From Pseudomonadota bacterium (GTDB taxonomy: Bacteria; Myxococcota_A; UBA796; GCA-2862545): a stretch of DNA of 46,480 bases. Location of the stretch: NCBI GenBank assembly GCA_002862545.1, contig PKDJ01000227.1:1-46480 (forward strand), in the 5' to 3' direction. The notes beneath the pieces were generated by a model that searched no databases, had not been told where the DNA came from, and worked only from the letters and a program-made list of their open reading frames with translations. A program made the position numbers and the translations under genes. Position 1 is the stretch's first letter; each line of letters opens with the position of its first letter. Positions 46,101-46,480 of the stretch are shown piece after piece.

Positions 46101-46480
46101 GACACCGGGGCGCACAGCAGCCTGGGATGACCGGTCTCGTCAAGGAGGAGCTCCTCGCCCGGCGCGGAGAGCTCGGCGTGCGCGTCGCGGAGGGCTGTCT
46201 GCACTTCGACGCCGCGGCCCCCCCGGCGGGCGAGCGCCTCGAAGCGGGCGCGGCGTGGACGGTCCCGGCGGGTGTGCGTCCTGAGCGCACCGTGGACGTG
46301 CCCGCGGGCGGGCTGGCGTTCCTCGTGTGTGGGGTGCCCGTGGTCTACGGGCCGGGGGAGCAGCGCATCACGGTGCGCACCGACGACGGCGAGGTGACGG
46401 TGGAGGGCGGCGCGCTCGACGCGGCCACCTCGGCCCGCGTGTTCAGCCGGGACCCCTCCGTGCGCGAGATCCGCGTCACG
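43172..46480 (+). CDS. Large six-hairpin-glycosidase-like protein, 3' partial
   Basis: The frame starts at ATG 43172, with GGGAGG 4 bases upstream, and stays open to the right edge (1103 codons). The N-terminal 250 residues look like a beta-sandwich (SPSDHWMYASSRGG; LEYTETHTGLGLTFTV). The central part from about 400 to 900 is helical and aromatic-rich, with YWQGNWRDVFQNWEALLLAY around D443, YNPYRITSDGIDWE, NLGYWGDHQVSYLTRLLE and TQRPEWNDANNALAGYGVS around E621/D624. These resemble (alpha/alpha)6 barrels of GH94-like or related glycoside-active families. I infer a carbohydrate-active enzyme without naming the reaction. The antisense frame at 43091-46204 is a shadow. No signal peptide is seen, so it is probably cytosolic. 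Confidence 0.75.
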   Translation, partial: MAESGWIDVAEVDRLAPFLVSVVSPSDHWMYASSRGGMAAGRVDPDGSLFPYLTDDRLHRAQEDVGGWTCLHVERDGATTLWEPLRPRAAAHLRRSLRKSVAGDQLEYTETHTGLGLTFTVRWGFSERFGIVRTVTLACEPGAESARVRVADGLNGVLPAGAPLGLVQTSSNLVEAYSRAQWDSAGALAVFALESLPSDRAEPAEALRANVVWCAGLDIDAVLLSRQQLDALVRGEVAHSEAMVVGRAGAFVVTSTVEVAPGAPARWHIVADVDRTHHDVAGLRQRSREGLDAVIEAELAASTAALDGIIADVDGLQCTADATLDAHQRASALFNAMRGGVPVREHRIRAVDFDRFVAARHAACHARNAAWLAGLEGAMEVGDLLARARSRDDADLERLVGECLPLWFGRRHGDPSRPWNRFEIRVHDTDGERRVYWQGNWRDVFQNWEALLLAYPEFLASVVGVFVNASTLDGYNPYRITSDGIDWEQPEPENPWANLGYWGDHQVSYLTRLLELCAAHDPGQLRALLHREVFSSADVPYRMRGHDALVANPRDAIVFDHAWQKRVDAREAEVGADGRRVHDGEAVLHLNLAEKLLLPSLAKLSALVPGAGVWMNTQRPEWNDANNALAGYGVSVVTAAYLRRHLVVCRALFAGLEPRVKMLASTADWLAAVGTVLAGAPEAWTPASRRAVMDALGRAAENQRERVYAGGPYPRVEVDRQAVLDLCDRGVAWLDDALRHAARPDGLYDGYDLVRFGPGTADVDRLYPMLEGQVAVLASGVLSAGETADLLDRMYAGPLYRPDVHTFMLYPNRTLPSFHDKNRAPEDAAAALPGAMAAIAAGNTSLLARDADGALRFGSDLKNVGDLEARLDALGIVDDRQAWRDLWEATFEHHAFTGRSGTMHAYEGLGSVYWHMVGKLLVAVQEAWQAAADGDADAGTVDRLAAHYRAVRDGLGFNRSPAEFGAIPTDPYSHTPGHRGAQQPGMTGLVKEELLARRGELGVRVAEGCLHFDAAAPPAGERLEAGAAWTVPAGVRPERTVDVPAGGLAFLVCGVPVVYGPGEQRITVRTDDGEVTVEGGALDAATSARVFSRDPSVREIRVT

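Noticed and set aside
43091..46204. 1037-codon minus-strand open frame
   Set aside because: Arg/His/Gly/Val-rich antisense shadow. The plus strand has a strong ribosome site, aromatic-rich conserved-looking motifs and an uninterrupted frame.

Overview
The window is high-GC bacterial chromosome with compact, mostly non-hypothetical gene content and no sign of phage, insertion sequences, CRISPR or RNA genes. Several traits point to a myxobacterium-like member of the Myxococcota: a Ser/Thr kinase with a PEGA tail, secreted thrombospondin type 3 and MopE-type Ca-binding repeat proteins with Cys + hydrophobic + Arg-rich C-termini of the MYXO-CTERM kind, many lipoproteins with short signal peptides, and an M61 peptidase. 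This lineage call is inference from gene families; no rRNA or marker gene is present.

Layout. (a) 3-1103: 3' part of a DUF3604 metal-dependent hydrolase-like gene. (b) 1110-7471: an iron-acquisition island. It has divergent piuC-type dioxygenase and a lipoprotein carrying a (GEGEGHA)n His/Glu repeat plus a helical domain, an unknown 303-residue protein, and an Fe(III) ABC transporter (fbpC, fbpB, fbpA order on the minus strand). Both promoter regions carry small dyads and share a GTTGAAAGT string. (c) 7604-15589: an 11-repeat TSP3 protein, an AlbA_2/Schlafen-domain protein, and a giant 1825-residue acidic protein with about 53 short TSP3-like repeats and seven MopE motifs. (d) 15799-20863: UPF0182 membrane protein overlapped by an M61 peptidase lipoprotein, then a group II truncated haemoglobin. 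(e) 20841-23877: Eci2-like enoyl-CoA isomerase, a MopE-motif lipoprotein, and a charged secreted coiled-coil protein. (f) 24062-27776: kinase, TPR protein and periplasmic binding lipoprotein in one overlapping operon. (g) 27804-31294: small secreted unknown protein, OPT-family transporter, BadF/GlcNAc-kinase-type ATPase.

(h) 42868 down to 31333 (minus strand): the most striking unit. Eleven genes lie in a row with every junction overlapping (nine ATGA/GTGA 4-base overlaps and one 8-base overlap): degenerate HAD-like protein, fatty acyl reductase-like protein, SDR reductase, polysaccharide pyruvyl transferase family protein, acyl-AMP ligase, enoyl-CoA hydratase, acyl carrier protein, second acyl-AMP ligase, diacylglycerol-kinase-like lipid kinase, PlsC acyltransferase and a TetR regulator. 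A perfect 20-base palindrome sits 37 bases upstream of the first start codon. I infer a self-regulated pathway that activates, reduces and assembles acyl chains into an unusual, possibly sugar-linked or ether-type, lipid. The part list resembles the domains of the multidomain myxobacterial ether-lipid enzyme ElbD as I remember it, split into separate genes.

(i) 43172 to the right edge: divergently transcribed, incomplete large six-hairpin-glycosidase-like protein whose exact activity I cannot name.
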